The notes: a model not told the origin generated them from the letters alone. 64,000 nt of DNA from Ruegeria sp. 6PALISEP08 (GCF_001238295.1 NZ_LGXZ01000016.1:43261-107260), one strand, 5' to 3'; numbered from the stretch's first letter, positions 1 to 8,807 are shown. Made by a program: numbers and translations.

Positions 1-129
1 CCGGACGGATATACGATGGGGCATACCTCTCATCTGTTTCTGTTCGACAAGGACGCTGGATTCGTCCAGTCCTGGTCATATGGCACGCCTGCCGAAGAAA
101 TTCTTGCGGATCTGAAACAGAGACTCTGA
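1..129 (+). CDS. SCO1/SenC family protein, C-terminal end (partial)
   Basis: The first 42 codons read in frame 1 end at a TGA and contain YTMGHTSHLFLFD, the part of SCO1/SenC proteins that carries the copper-binding histidine before the last beta strand. SCO proteins are membrane-anchored periplasmic copper chaperones for the CuA centre of cytochrome oxidase. The CxxxC motif lies outside the window. The gene is 5 bases upstream of the dsbB-like gene, in the same direction, so it is probably co-transcribed. It is the first of two SCO genes in this operon. Confidence 0.8.
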   Translation, partial: PDGYTMGHTSHLFLFDKDAGFVQSWSYGTPAEEILADLKQRL

Positions 130-134
130 GCACC

Positions 135-557
135 ATGTCCCGGTTTTCCAAAGATACACTTCTCGGCCTGGCCTGGGCGATTGCCTTGGTTGCTTCTCTT
201 TCTGTTCTGTTCATTGGAGAGATCCTGGGGCAGATGCCCTGTGTGCTGTGCTGGTTCCAGCGCGCGTTCATGTTCCCATTGGCGATCGTACTGGGGCTTG
301 GCCTGTGGTGGCAGGACCAGAACGTGGGCCGTTACGGGATAGCACTGGCATTGGGGGGCGCTGCTGTCGCCTTGTGGCACATGGGCCTGTATGCCGGTCT
401 GATCCCCGAAAAAATCCAACCATGCTCGGCAAATGGTCCGTCCTGCACCGACGCAAATCAATCTGTTTTGGGCATCCCGATTCCGCTGATGGCGCTCGTT
501 TCGTTTGCGCTGATCGGCGCTCTATGTGCTCTTTCACTCAAGGAGAAACAAGTATGA
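135..557 (+). CDS. dsbB: DsbB-family disulfide bond formation protein
   Basis: A 140-residue protein with about four membrane helices. Cys pairs C36-C39 (PCVLC, after the first helix) and C97/C104 lie in predicted periplasmic loops, as in DsbB/BdbC quinone-dependent oxidoreductases that re-oxidise a DsbA partner. Its stop overlaps the start of the DsbA-like gene by ATGA, so the two are translationally coupled and probably form a redox pair. The length is short but normal for the compact alphaproteobacterial form. The context with SCO and PCuAC suggests a role in thiol state during copper-centre assembly (inference). Confidence 0.9.
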   Translation: MSRFSKDTLLGLAWAIALVASLSVLFIGEILGQMPCVLCWFQRAFMFPLAIVLGLGLWWQDQNVGRYGIALALGGAAVALWHMGLYAGLIPEKIQPCSANGPSCTDANQSVLGIPIPLMALVSFALIGALCALSLKEKQV

Positions 558-1213
558 ACAGACGAGGCCTGATTTTGTCCGTTCTCGCATTTGGTGGCGC
601 TGGTTTTGGAGCCGCCTCCTGGTACGTGAACCGTCCGGCTGCATCAGGCAACACCGAGCCTGTCGCACCCGAAATCGCTGAAACACTTATCCGTTCTTAC
701 TCGCCTGTTCTCGGCCCTAAAGACGCACCGGTTACAATTGTCGAATTTTTCGATCCGGCTTGTGAAGCCTGCCGTGCCTTTCATCCGGTCGTGAAGGACA
801 TCATGGCACAGCATGGAGACGCCGTGCGCGTTGTGATCCGGTACACCCCTTTCCATGGCGAAGGCTCAGAGGAGGCGATCCGCGTGCTTGAAGCGGCACG
901 CATGCAGGGGGTCTTTGAACCGGTCCTGGAAGCCGTGCTGCGAGAGCAGCCCAAATGGGCCGCGCATGGTGCGCCTGAGCCTGGTCTTATTATTCGAATT
1001 GCAGCAGCTGCGGGACTGGATGCCGATGCAGCGCAGGCACAAATGCTCGCGCCCCAGACAGTCGGTGTTCTTAATCAGGATCGCGCTGATGTCGAAGCGG
1101 TCGGTATACGGCAAACTCCGACATTCTTCGTCAATGGCAAATCTCTGGATCCGTTTGGTGAGGCTGAATTGAGACGTCTGGTCGCTGCAGAAGTTGCAGC
1201 ACTGCAAAGCTGA
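554..1213 (+). CDS. DsbA-family thioredoxin-fold oxidoreductase
   Basis: A 219-residue protein with an N-terminal signal anchor (residues about 5-24) and a thioredoxin-like domain with CEAC (C70/C73) in the FFDPACEAC context and the cis-proline loop QTPTFFVNG. This is the DsbA/BdbD type, acting as a periplasmic disulfide oxidase or thiol handler. The ATG at 554 is chosen because it overlaps the dsbB stop (ATGA) and has AGGAGA just upstream. A longer reading from 248 in the same frame would overlap dsbB and is rejected. DsbB is its likely recycling partner. Confidence 0.9.
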   Translation: MNRRGLILSVLAFGGAGFGAASWYVNRPAASGNTEPVAPEIAETLIRSYSPVLGPKDAPVTIVEFFDPACEACRAFHPVVKDIMAQHGDAVRVVIRYTPFHGEGSEEAIRVLEAARMQGVFEPVLEAVLREQPKWAAHGAPEPGLIIRIAAAAGLDADAAQAQMLAPQTVGVLNQDRADVEAVGIRQTPTFFVNGKSLDPFGEAELRRLVAAEVAALQS

Positions 1214-1231
1214 GCAGTAGCGAGAGGTACT

Positions 1232-1711
1232 ATGAGACTCACTACAAAAAATACACTTCTGGCAGGTGTGCTTGCCGCATTCGGCACCACTGCCATTCTA
1301 TCGGCACCGGTTCTGGCGGGGGGCGACGATGTTGTCGTTGAAGATGCTTGGTCGCGCGCCTCTATTGGCACCAACCGACCGGGGGTCGCTTACATGACGA
1401 TCCGCAACACCGGCAATGAGGCCGTCACGCTGACGTCTATCCGCACCGATCTTGCGATGATGCCCGAGATCCATCAGACATCGACCAATGCAGAGGGCGT
1501 CAGTTCCATGGCACCAGCTGGCGAGCTGGAAATTGCGCCCGGTGGTTCCGTCGCGCTTGAGCCCGGCGGGCTGCATGCAATGCTTATGCGGCTGCAACGC
1601 CCGATGACTGAAGGCGAGAGTTTTGCGCTGACCCTGATCTTTGCCGATGGAGCAGAAAAGACCGTCAACATACCGATATTCGGTATTGCTGCACGAGGCC
1701 CAGAGAACTGA
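1232..1711 (+). CDS. Periplasmic copper chaperone PCu(A)C
   Basis: A 159-residue protein with a signal peptide (residues 1-29) and the PCu(A)C fold. The Cu(I) ligands appear as H81, M93, H115 and M117 (H-x11-M-x21-H-x-M, one residue longer in the first gap than the usual motif). PCu(A)C passes copper to SCO proteins or directly to the CuA/CuB sites of cytochrome oxidase. It is followed, with a one-base TGATG overlap, by a SCO gene, so chaperone and acceptor are made together. AGAGG upstream of the ATG is the likely ribosome binding site. Confidence 0.93.
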   Translation: MRLTTKNTLLAGVLAAFGTTAILSAPVLAGGDDVVVEDAWSRASIGTNRPGVAYMTIRNTGNEAVTLTSIRTDLAMMPEIHQTSTNAEGVSSMAPAGELEIAPGGSVALEPGGLHAMLMRLQRPMTEGESFALTLIFADGAEKTVNIPIFGIAARGPEN

Positions 1712-2337
1712 TGCAGCGGCGACGTGTTCTCACATTTGGGGCTGCTGGAATTGGCGCAATCGGCCTGACACTCTTTGTCGGATGGTGGCAAGTGGATGGG
1801 CCGGGAGCGGCTCAATCAGATCGCCTTCGTCCCCTTGCGTTGTCGGGCATGAACTTTCGCATGGTTGATCACGAAGGGACCCCCGTCACCCCGCAATCGC
1901 TGGTCGGACGTGCAACAATGGTGTTCTTCGGCTTTACCTACTGCCCGGATGTTTGCCCGACGACTCTTTCGGATATTTCCCTCTGGCTGGATGATCTGGG
2001 CAATGACGCGGACGAATTGAACGTCGTGTTCATAACCGTAGACCCTGAAAGGGACACGGTCGATGCCATGACCGATTATGTCAGCTACTTTCATCCAGCT
2101 ATTCGCGGTTGGGTCGGCGTTTCGGACCAAATTGCGCAAGCCGCAGACGACTTTCGCGCCACTTATGAAAAAGTTCCTATGGAAGATGGCGACTACACAA
2201 TGAACCACACCGCAAGTGTTTTTCTGTTTAACCCCACAGGCGAATTTGTCAGCACCATCGACTATCATGAGCAGAGAGAGTTTGCTGTACCCAAGATCCG
2301 CCGCGCTTTGAAAAGTGGAGCGGATACAACATCATGA
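1711..2337 (+). CDS. SCO1/SenC/PrrC family copper chaperone
   Basis: A 208-residue protein with an N-terminal membrane anchor (about residues 8-26), a thioredoxin fold with CPDVC (C78/C82) in the FTYCPDVCPT motif, and the third ligand H166 in YTMNHTASVFL. SCO proteins bind copper through these three residues and help assemble CuA; some also act as thiol reductases. The start is fixed by the TGATG overlap with the PCuAC gene. The 3' end overlaps the peptidase gene by ATGA. Confidence 0.93.
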   Translation: MQRRRVLTFGAAGIGAIGLTLFVGWWQVDGPGAAQSDRLRPLALSGMNFRMVDHEGTPVTPQSLVGRATMVFFGFTYCPDVCPTTLSDISLWLDDLGNDADELNVVFITVDPERDTVDAMTDYVSYFHPAIRGWVGVSDQIAQAADDFRATYEKVPMEDGDYTMNHTASVFLFNPTGEFVSTIDYHEQREFAVPKIRRALKSGADTTS

Positions 2338-3701
2338 GCGCACGGTTTCTAGCAACCTCGGCGATCGCGATCAGCAGCGTCTCGATTGCTGCGATCATGT
2401 TCATTGCCTCGAACAGGTCTGAAATGACGGTGCCTGCGCCCACGGTCTTTCAGGTGCCCAAACTTCCTGCGGAACCGCAGATCACATCGGCTCCGTTGCT
2501 GAACGTACCATCAACAGAACTCGCTCCAAGCCCCGTTTCGTTTCGACCTGTTCAGCCGGAACCCATTCAGGCAGAGGAACCTTTGCCTCCTGTTGAACCA
2601 CCTTCACGAACATGGACGCGCGAGCTTGCGGTGGGTGACACACTCGACAGTATGCTGTCTGACGCGGGGATTGACGCAACCGATCGCGCTGAAATCGCAC
2701 TTGCACTTGGCGCTGAATACGACTTGCGGCGCTTGCGGCCGGGTCACTCGATAACAGTCGTTGCAACGGCAGCGGATCAACTGCGGAGTGTGGAGCTCGC
2801 CGTGGAAGATGGCGTGAGAATTGAAGTGACACTTAGCGAGACATTGTCCACGCGCGTGGTCTCGCCAGAACCCGACACTGTCATTCTGGCCCGCAAAACA
2901 GAGATCGAAACTTCGATCTCAAATGCTCTGAGCAGCGCAAAGATCCCGGTTCGTTTTGCGGTGGATCTCGCTCAGATGCTGAGCGGCACAGTGGATTTTC
3001 GACGCGATCTGACCGGTGGCGAAACGCTTCGGCTTCTCTGGCGCGAAAAGAGCATCGATGGCGAGAGGGTGGGCCAGTCCGAGCTCATTTTTGCGGCGCT
3101 GGAAGTTGATGATCGGGTTTACGAAATAGCATGGCCAGACGACGACAACGGTCGCGCCACGATCTATGTTGATGGTGAACTTCTTCGCGTCTTTGCCCAA
3201 CCCGTCGAAGGCGCGCGCCTGAGTTCAGTCTTTGGTCGGCGGAAACATCCGGTCTACGGCAATGTGCGGATGCACACCGGTGTCGATTTTGCTGCCGCAC
3301 GTGGTACTCCGGTACATGCGACGGCCCCGGGTCGCGTGTCTTATGTAGGTTGGCGCGGGGGGTATGGGCGTGTGGTGGAAATCGCTCATGGATCGGACAC
3401 GGTCACGCGATATACGCATCTTAGCGCAACCGCCGATGGTCTGGCCAAAGGTCAGCGCGTGGAGGCTAGCGAGATGGTTGGCCGTGTCGGGTCGAGCGGC
3501 ACCGCGACCGGCCCCAATCTTCATTATGAAGTATTGGTTGACGGGCGCCCAACGGACCCGCTTTCTGACAACCGACTTGCTGCCGCTGCGAACAACGAGG
3601 TTGAAAGCGAAGCAGCGCGAAAACGCTTAAGAAATGCTCGAGCACAGCTTGAGAAACAGCTGGGCAATCCCGTCGCCAAAAAAAGCGAATCTAGTTCGTG
3701 A
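2334..3701 (+). CDS. M23-family metallopeptidase (periplasmic)
   Basis: A 455-residue protein with an N-terminal membrane anchor, a proline-rich linker (residues about 30-90), a LysM/OapA-like region and a C-terminal peptidase M23 domain (about 300-420). HTGVDF supplies the metal-binding His and Asp, and NLHYEV the second His site. Such proteins cleave peptide cross-links in peptidoglycan or act as cell-wall amidase regulators. It overlaps the SCO gene by ATGA, which is unusual company. It may remodel the wall when periplasmic copper complexes are inserted, but this is only inference. Confidence 0.85.
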   Translation: MSARFLATSAIAISSVSIAAIMFIASNRSEMTVPAPTVFQVPKLPAEPQITSAPLLNVPSTELAPSPVSFRPVQPEPIQAEEPLPPVEPPSRTWTRELAVGDTLDSMLSDAGIDATDRAEIALALGAEYDLRRLRPGHSITVVATAADQLRSVELAVEDGVRIEVTLSETLSTRVVSPEPDTVILARKTEIETSISNALSSAKIPVRFAVDLAQMLSGTVDFRRDLTGGETLRLLWREKSIDGERVGQSELIFAALEVDDRVYEIAWPDDDNGRATIYVDGELLRVFAQPVEGARLSSVFGRRKHPVYGNVRMHTGVDFAAARGTPVHATAPGRVSYVGWRGGYGRVVEIAHGSDTVTRYTHLSATADGLAKGQRVEASEMVGRVGSSGTATGPNLHYEVLVDGRPTDPLSDNRLAAAANNEVESEAARKRLRNARAQLEKQLGNPVAKKSESSS

Positions 3702-3799
3702 GAGTTTCCTAAACGGCTTCAAGTGCGCGGCTATCAGTTTGCGGGTATGCGCGCCTGAAGCGGACTGCACTGCAGAAGAACCAAATCAGAGGATGTAAG

Positions 3800-3964
3800 A
3801 TGATTGCAATCGCGGGGGCCTTGGTTGGCGCCGTTTGGGGTGGGGTCCTGGCAAAGCGCCGGAATGGCAACAGCCTTGATATTCTTCAATACGCTACAGG
3901 ATATGCCATCGCTTTTGGCCTGGTGGCGTTTTTTCTTTCAATCGCAGTTGTGCGCCTGATGTAA
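3800..3964 (+). CDS. Small conserved membrane protein, 54 aa
   Basis: The reading frame codes for 54 residues with two hydrophobic helices (about 2-17 and 32-52) separated by AKRRNGNSLD. An AGAGGA ribosome binding site lies 10 bases upstream. From memory, similar short two-helix proteins occur in Rhodobacteraceae, often misnamed after apolipoprotein acyltransferase. No function can be given. It ends just before a strong hairpin. Confidence 0.65.
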   Translation: MIAIAGALVGAVWGGVLAKRRNGNSLDILQYATGYAIAFGLVAFFLSIAVVRLM

Positions 3965-3980
3965 CGCGCCAGTAAGCAAG

Positions 3981-4013
3981 GCGAAAGCCGGACACCTGGA
4001 GTCCGGCTTTCGC
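3981..4013. terminator. Hairpin between convergent genes, probable terminator
   Basis: A perfect 12-bp stem, GCGAAAGCCGGA with its complement, and a 9-base loop lie between the small plus-strand gene and the stop of the minus-strand ATPase gene. There is no long T tract, but the position suits a two-way terminator. Confidence 0.6.
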
Positions 4014-4015
4014 TC

Positions 4016-6349
4016 TTATGTGGTCGCAGCGCCTATTCCCTGCGAGCCAAGGGTATTTGCCTTAGTCTGGGCGGTATGATCTTCCGGAGCTTTCAGAAGC
4101 CGTAAGGCATTGGCCACGACCAGCAAGGACACTCCGACATCAGCAGCGATTGCACCCCACATGGATGCCAAACCAAAACCCGTGAGAGTGACAAACAATG
4201 CTTTGGTCGCAAGTGAGAAGCCGATGTTCTGACGGATGATCGACATGGTTCGACGTGAATGGTCGATCAGCCAGGGTACTTTACCGATGTCGTCGGTCAT
4301 CAGAGCAATGTCTGCGGTCTCAATCGCAGCATCGGACCCAACTGCACCCATCGCAACTGCATAATGTGCCCGAGCCATCGCAGGCGCGTCGTTGACGCCA
4401 TCGCCGATCATCGCAACCATCTCGTGCTGTTCTGCCAGTTCCTCAATCGCAGCGACTTTGTCCTCCGGCAGAAGTTGGGCCCGGACTTCGTCGATACCGA
4501 CTTCGGCTGCTACCGCTCTCGCGGTTTGTTCGTTGTCACCAGTCAGCATGATGATTGACTTCACGCCCTGCGCGTGAAGCCGGGCAACGATGCTTCGGGC
4601 TTCGGGGCGAATGCGGTCCCGCAGCTCAAGCAAACCGGTGACTCCGTTCTCATCCCCGACAACCACAAGTGTGCTTCCCGCGCTCTCGATTTGGTTGCGC
4701 AATTCGGCAGGGATGGACGCGCCAAAGCCTTTCTCTACAGCGAAGCGGTCAGAGCCAAGCCAGATATCTCCGCGCTCGGTGCGACCTTCAAGACCCCGAC
4801 CGGGAACGGTTCGGATGTCTTCAGCCGCAGATATCGAAATGTCGGTCTGTTCTGCCTTGGTCAAAATGGCGCGGGCCAGCGGGTGTGAAGACCGAACCTC
4901 GAGGCTGGCACCGCTCGCCAACAGCTCCTGCTCGGATGCGTCGCCCAGCGGATACACATTGGCAACTTCAGGCTCTCCCATGGTGATCGTGCCGGTCTTG
5001 TCCATGGCCAGTGCGGTGGTACGCCCGGGGGCCTCGATATATGCGCCGCCCTTAATCAGAACCCCAGCCCGGGCCGAAGCGGTCAAAGCCGCAACGATGG
5101 AAACCGGTGTGGAAATGACGAGCGCACAGGGGCAGGCGATAACCAGAAGAACAAGTGCATTGTAAAACCAGAAGCCCCACGATGCGCCAAATGCAAGCGG
5201 TGGGATCAGGGCGATGGCCACTGCAACGACCATAACGATGGGCGTATAGATCCGCGCAAATTTTGTAACCCACTGCTCAACCGGCGCACGGCGAGCATGA
5301 GCATCACCGACCATCCGGATGATCTTGGCAAGCACGGTATCGGACGCTGTTTTCGTCGCACGAATTTTGAGGGTGCCTTCACCATTGATTGTGCCGGCAT
5401 AGACCTCATCACCCAGCTCTTTGGGAACCAGCGCGCTTTCACCTGTGATTGGAGCCTGGTCAACGGCACCGGCCCCTTCGATGACTTCGCCGTCAAGTGG
5501 AATGCGATCCCCACCCCGAACGATGAAGCTGTCACCGACAAAGACATCCGCCGCCGGGACCGTTGCCTCGGAACCGTCAGCACGAACCAGCCGAACCGTC
5601 GGGGGGGCCAGATCAAGCAGCGCGGATACTGCGTTGCGAGCCCGTCCGACACTCCAGCTTTCCAGATAAAGAGAAAGCGAAAAGAAAAATGCTACAGTTG
5701 CCGCTTCAAAAAATTCGCCCAGAGCGATGGCACCAGCGACGGCAACAACCATCAGAAGGTTCATATCCGGCGAAAGTCGACGCGCCGAATACCAGGCCTT
5801 AGGGGCCACCAGCCAGACGCCAAACAAGATCGCGACTGCGAACAAAGCTGCCTCGGCTAAAGGCATCGGAACCTCACCATGTCCCGAGAACAGCCCAAGC
5901 GCACCGCCCATGCCGGTTTCGAAAATGTGCCAGCCAAAACCCGCTGCCCAAAACCCTCCGCTGAGCGCGGTGAACCGCCGCTGACGTGCAATATGCGCCG
6001 CCTGATCCTGCGCGGCATTTCCGTCATCCCAAGAATTGGCGGTCATACCGGTGCTGGCAACCAGCAGCATGACATCTTCGTCAGAAAGCTTGGCAGCACT
6101 TTCAAGAAGCGTCATTCGACCGTTGATGACATCAAAAGCGAGATGCTCTTCACCACCAACTTTCGGGCCGATAACCCGGTTCAGGATCGCAACCTCTTCG
6201 GCGCAATCGAGGCCAGAGACCTGAAAGCTTCTGCCACCTTCGGGAATCGGACCGGCGGGCGCGATGTCACCACACCCGCTACTGCCGCACGCGTTGTGAC
6301 CTTGTCTATTTTCGTGGTCATGGTCGTGGTTGTGGGTATCGGATGACAT
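4016..6349 (-). CDS. zntA: Zn/Cd/Pb-translocating P1B-type ATPase (ZntA/CadA-like)
   Basis: A 777-residue protein. The first 30 residues are His- and Cys-rich. A degenerate HMA domain carries GLDCAEE (about 46-52), the ZntA form rather than CxxC. The membrane metal site is CPC (406-408) and the phosphorylation site DKTGT (450-454). The last helices include ADVGVSLLVVANALRLL, with the Asp typical of P1B-2 zinc, cadmium and lead pumps. It exports divalent soft metals to the periplasm using ATP. Its promoter region (6382-6412) carries a CadR-like operator. The gene stands alone on its strand. Confidence 0.93.
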   Translation of the reverse strand: MSSDTHNHDHDHENRQGHNACGSSGCGDIAPAGPIPEGGRSFQVSGLDCAEEVAILNRVIGPKVGGEEHLAFDVINGRMTLLESAAKLSDEDVMLLVASTGMTANSWDDGNAAQDQAAHIARQRRFTALSGGFWAAGFGWHIFETGMGGALGLFSGHGEVPMPLAEAALFAVAILFGVWLVAPKAWYSARRLSPDMNLLMVVAVAGAIALGEFFEAATVAFFFSLSLYLESWSVGRARNAVSALLDLAPPTVRLVRADGSEATVPAADVFVGDSFIVRGGDRIPLDGEVIEGAGAVDQAPITGESALVPKELGDEVYAGTINGEGTLKIRATKTASDTVLAKIIRMVGDAHARRAPVEQWVTKFARIYTPIVMVVAVAIALIPPLAFGASWGFWFYNALVLLVIACPCALVISTPVSIVAALTASARAGVLIKGGAYIEAPGRTTALAMDKTGTITMGEPEVANVYPLGDASEQELLASGASLEVRSSHPLARAILTKAEQTDISISAAEDIRTVPGRGLEGRTERGDIWLGSDRFAVEKGFGASIPAELRNQIESAGSTLVVVGDENGVTGLLELRDRIRPEARSIVARLHAQGVKSIIMLTGDNEQTARAVAAEVGIDEVRAQLLPEDKVAAIEELAEQHEMVAMIGDGVNDAPAMARAHYAVAMGAVGSDAAIETADIALMTDDIGKVPWLIDHSRRTMSIIRQNIGFSLATKALFVTLTGFGLASMWGAIAADVGVSLLVVANALRLLKAPEDHTAQTKANTLGSQGIGAATT

Positions 6350-6381
6350 AGTTAGACCTCAAGAATCTCTGCGGTCCTTTG

Positions 6382-6412
6382 CAAATAGTTCCTACAGCAA
6401 CTAGAGCTTCAA
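6382..6412 (-). promoter_or_regulatory. CadR/MerR-type promoter of the zinc ATPase
   Basis: Read on the minus strand: -35 TTGAAG, 19-bp spacer, -10 TATTTG. The spacer holds CTCTAG-TTG-CTGTAG, an imperfect 6-3-6 dyad at the place where MerR-family activators bind. The 19-bp spacing is the hallmark of promoters that need a MerR protein. The same layout occurs at 7576-7606 and 10213-10243. Confidence 0.7.
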
Positions 6413-6537
6413 TACCTTTTTCAATTTTTTTCAATCCGGTTCGTTGCCCGCGATATTGATGCTTCATTCCTTCTTGCGGGCCGGTCGCGTGGATGCAATT
6501 TAGTCGCAGAAGACGTAATAAATTTTGGAACAAGTCA

Positions 6538-6810
6538 ATGCAGAAACGGATCGCAATTACCATCACGTTAGTCTCGATTACTGCCGGTTGCTCAGCCCAG
6601 TTCACAGGGGGCAAAAGCAAAGCATTCGAACCAGGTAACCTGCCGGATTCAGTTGTTGCGCTGGCAGAACCGGGGCAAGATCTGGCCACAGCGCGCCTTA
6701 TGCCAGAAGATAACTGCTTTTGGTATGAGCACAGCGGACCTGTCGAGACGACGCTGGTTCCACTGCGCGCAACGAATGGCGCCCCGATCTGCGCTGCGCG
6801 TGACGCCTGA
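6538..6810 (+). CDS. Small predicted lipoprotein, paralogue of the 42448 gene
   Basis: A 90-residue protein with a lipoprotein signal (lipobox ITAGC). The mature part carries AEPGQDLATARLMPED-C and SGPVETTLVPL. The same pattern (APGQDL...KIMPEDGCYWY, GPVETTYLPL, PIC near the end) occurs in the 42448-42720 product, so the two are clear paralogues. I do not recognise the family. Two cysteines remain in the mature part. It is divergent from the zinc ATPase and convergent with an L,D-transpeptidase, an arrangement also seen at the second copy. The ATG at 6538 is preferred because it opens the signal peptide; 6493 gives an arginine-rich extension. Confidence 0.75.
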   Translation: MQKRIAITITLVSITAGCSAQFTGGKSKAFEPGNLPDSVVALAEPGQDLATARLMPEDNCFWYEHSGPVETTLVPLRATNGAPICAARDA

Positions 6811-6811
6811 T

Positions 6812-6850
6812 AAAAAAGAGGGCAGCGACATCCACCTGCGCTGCCCAAAA
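6812..6850 (-). terminator. Rho-independent terminator of the L,D-transpeptidase gene
   Basis: The stem GGGCAGCG (6820-6827) pairs with CGCTGCCC (6839-6846). On the minus strand it is followed by a run of six T. It lies just after the stop of the L,D-transpeptidase gene and may also work for the convergent lipoprotein. Confidence 0.75.
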
Positions 6851-6851
6851 T

Positions 6852-7514
6852 TTATGAGCGGGCTGTGACGCTATCTTCGGCCGAGTATAAGTATGCGGTC
6901 GAGCCGATTTTTACATGTGGGTAGAGATCATTGATATGGGCCATGATCATTCTAACACATCCAGAACTTGCGCGACCACCGATGCTTCTGGGCTGAGGTG
7001 TACCGTGGATTCTGAGATAAGTATCTCGATCCCCAACGTATAGATAAAGGGCTCGAGAGCCGAGAGCATTACTTGGCCCGGGTTCCATGCCATCCCGGAA
7101 TTCCGCGTATTCGGGGTTGCGCTCGATCATTGAAGCCGTTGGCGTCCAATGTGGCCATTCGACCTTGCGCCGGATAGCATAGGTACCGGGCTCGTAAAGG
7201 TTCCCACGCGCGATCGCTACGCCATAGCGCATTGCTGTGCCGCCTTCCTCGATATGGTAAAGATAGCGCGCGACGGCATCGACATGGATGTCACCGGGAA
7301 CCAAACCATCATTTGCTACGACACGTCGTGGTAAAAAACGGTCATGAACGCCCCATGGATTTGAGGTCGCTGGATCGTAGTCAAATGGCGTGACCTGGCT
7401 GTCCCAATAGGTCTTTTGCGACGAGGTTGGCCATGTTTTGGCGATCAATGGACTGGCCGCAGACGCCGAGAATAGCGCTGTGGTTGATTGAATGAAATGG
7501 CGCCGTGTCAGCAT
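6852..7514 (-). CDS. L,D-transpeptidase (YkuD domain)
   Basis: A 220-residue protein with an exported N-terminus starting MLTRRHF (short twin-arginine-like signal, cleavage near residue 25) and a C-terminal YkuD domain whose active site reads HGTP...IGGRASSGCVRM, with the catalytic Cys in SSGC. These enzymes make 3-3 cross-links in peptidoglycan or attach proteins to it. It is closely similar throughout to the 42731-43384 product. A CadR-like promoter lies upstream at 7576-7606, so it may be metal-induced (inference). Confidence 0.9.
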   Translation of the reverse strand: MLTRRHFIQSTTALFSASAASPLIAKTWPTSSQKTYWDSQVTPFDYDPATSNPWGVHDRFLPRRVVANDGLVPGDIHVDAVARYLYHIEEGGTAMRYGVAIARGNLYEPGTYAIRRKVEWPHWTPTASMIERNPEYAEFRDGMEPGPSNALGSRALYLYVGDRDTYLRIHGTPQPRSIGGRASSGCVRMIMAHINDLYPHVKIGSTAYLYSAEDSVTARS

Positions 7515-7575
7515 AAGTCTCGTCCTGGTTCACAAGTGTAATGTGGTTGCATCGCATTTTTGCGATCAAATTCGA

Positions 7576-7606
7576 GTCTTAAAGCCTCTAGCAGCTAGAG
7601 CTTCAA
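7576..7606 (-). promoter_or_regulatory. CadR/MerR-type promoter of the L,D-transpeptidase
   Basis: Minus strand: -35 TTGAAG, 19-bp spacer with the perfect dyad CTCTAG-CTG-CTAGAG, -10 TAAGAC. The geometry is identical to the zinc ATPase promoter and to the operator beside the CadR-like regulator. A leader of about 60 bases would precede the start codon. Confidence 0.7.
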
Positions 7607-7741
7607 GAGGTTTCAGGTAACGCTTGGTTTACCCAATGGACCATGTCGCCGGTTGCGTGAATCCTGCATCGGTCGAGTCTACTTCGGACTAGGTCGCAAA
7701 GACATTTGACAGAAACGAAGCCGCCATTGTAGCGGTGAATT

Positions 7742-7930
7742 GTTTTCGGTTCCTGATGGCGGAAGCCAAAAGGATTAAAAGGGAATACGGTTCGGTGTTT
7801 TCAATGGCGCCAATTCCGTAACTGCCCCCGCAACTGTGAGCGGAGAGCGATGCCAAGACACCACTGGTTCGTAATGGAACCGGGAAGGTTGGCGGAGCGA
7901 GCACCCGCGAGTCAGGAGACCTGCCGTAAA
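7742..7930 (+). ncRNA. Cobalamin (B12) riboswitch
   Basis: The leader holds the conserved elements in order: AAAAGGGAATACGGT (about 7777-7791), GCCCCCGCAACTGTGAGCGG (about 7824-7843), a CCACTGG...CCGGGAAGG stretch (7861-7888), then GAGTCAGGAGACCTGCC (about 7909-7925), the B12-box end. It lies about 90 bases upstream of a CbiM-like permease gene and should switch that gene off when adenosylcobalamin is plentiful. Boundaries are approximate. Confidence 0.93.
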
Positions 7931-8018
7931 GCGCCGGGCTATGCCCAGACTGAACCTGTCGGCCTTACGGTCGATTCAACCTGACAAGCCGCCGGGTGAG
8001 GCGGTAGGGAGAAAGAAC

Positions 8019-8702
8019 ATGCATATCGAACCGGGCATCGTGAATGGTGCCAAAATCGCGCTTTCCTATGTTACCGCCGCAGGTGCGGCTACTTACGCAG
8101 CGAAAGAAACGTTTTCCACATTGCGTGCGAATGGACCTGCATCTTTTGCTATGCGCTCGGTGCTCGCCACCGTTGGGGTTTTCCTTTTCTTCGAAGTCCT
8201 GCCGCATTTCCCGGTTGGTGTCTCTGAAGTCCACTTCATCCTGGGGTCGACGCTGTTTCTGCTTCTCGGTGCTGCACCCGCGGCTTTTGGATTGGCAGCT
8301 GGTCTCCTGATTCAGGGTGTGTTTTTTGCCCCGTTCGATCTTCCGCAGTACTTCATCAACCTGACCACTCTGCTGGTGCCGCTATTTGCGCTACAAGCAC
8401 TGGCCAGCCGCATCATCGCTCCCGGCACAGCATATGTTGACCTCAAATATGGCCAAGCTCTTGCGCTGAGTGCGACGTATCAGGGAGGAGTAGTCGCATG
8501 GGTTGGGTTCTGGGCCTTCTACGGCCAGGGTTTCGGCGCAGAAACCATGGCTTCGGTTCTATCCTTTGGCGGTGCTTATATGCTGGTAATCGTCATTGAG
8601 CCGATTGCTGATCTGGCAGTGCTTGCGGCAGCCAAGGCGATGCGCGGTTTGAACAGTACAGGTCTGGTGACTCCGCGTTTGTACAACGCTGCGAAAGCTT
8701 GA
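8019..8702 (+). CDS. CbiM-like cobalt permease protein
   Basis: A 227-residue membrane protein starting MHIEPGIV, the N-terminal signature of the CbiM family, whose free amino end and His2 help bind Co(II) in energy-coupling-factor transporters. About six hydrophobic segments follow. The ATG at 8019 is used because it gives this signature and has a GGGAGAAAG ribosome binding site; 7941 would lie at the end of the riboswitch. The riboswitch supports cobalt uptake for B12 synthesis. No cbiN, cbiQ or cbiO is next to it, so it may work alone or with partners elsewhere. Confidence 0.85.
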   Translation: MHIEPGIVNGAKIALSYVTAAGAATYAAKETFSTLRANGPASFAMRSVLATVGVFLFFEVLPHFPVGVSEVHFILGSTLFLLLGAAPAAFGLAAGLLIQGVFFAPFDLPQYFINLTTLLVPLFALQALASRIIAPGTAYVDLKYGQALALSATYQGGVVAWVGFWAFYGQGFGAETMASVLSFGGAYMLVIVIEPIADLAVLAAAKAMRGLNSTGLVTPRLYNAAKA

Positions 8703-8773
8703 CCAAAGTTTGAAGCGGTGTCCTAAAATTGGGTTGCCGCGAAAAAACCGGTAGTCGCAGCTCCAAAGATTAT

Positions 8774-8807
8774 TGTGGCGCGTCTCGAGGGCGCGCCACA
8801 TTGTTTT
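8774..8807 (+). terminator. Rho-independent terminator after the CbiM-like gene
   Basis: The stem TGTGGCGCG (8774-8782) pairs with CGCGCCACA (8792-8800), followed by TTGTTTTT. It ends against the stop codon of the convergent peptidase gene. Confidence 0.85.
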
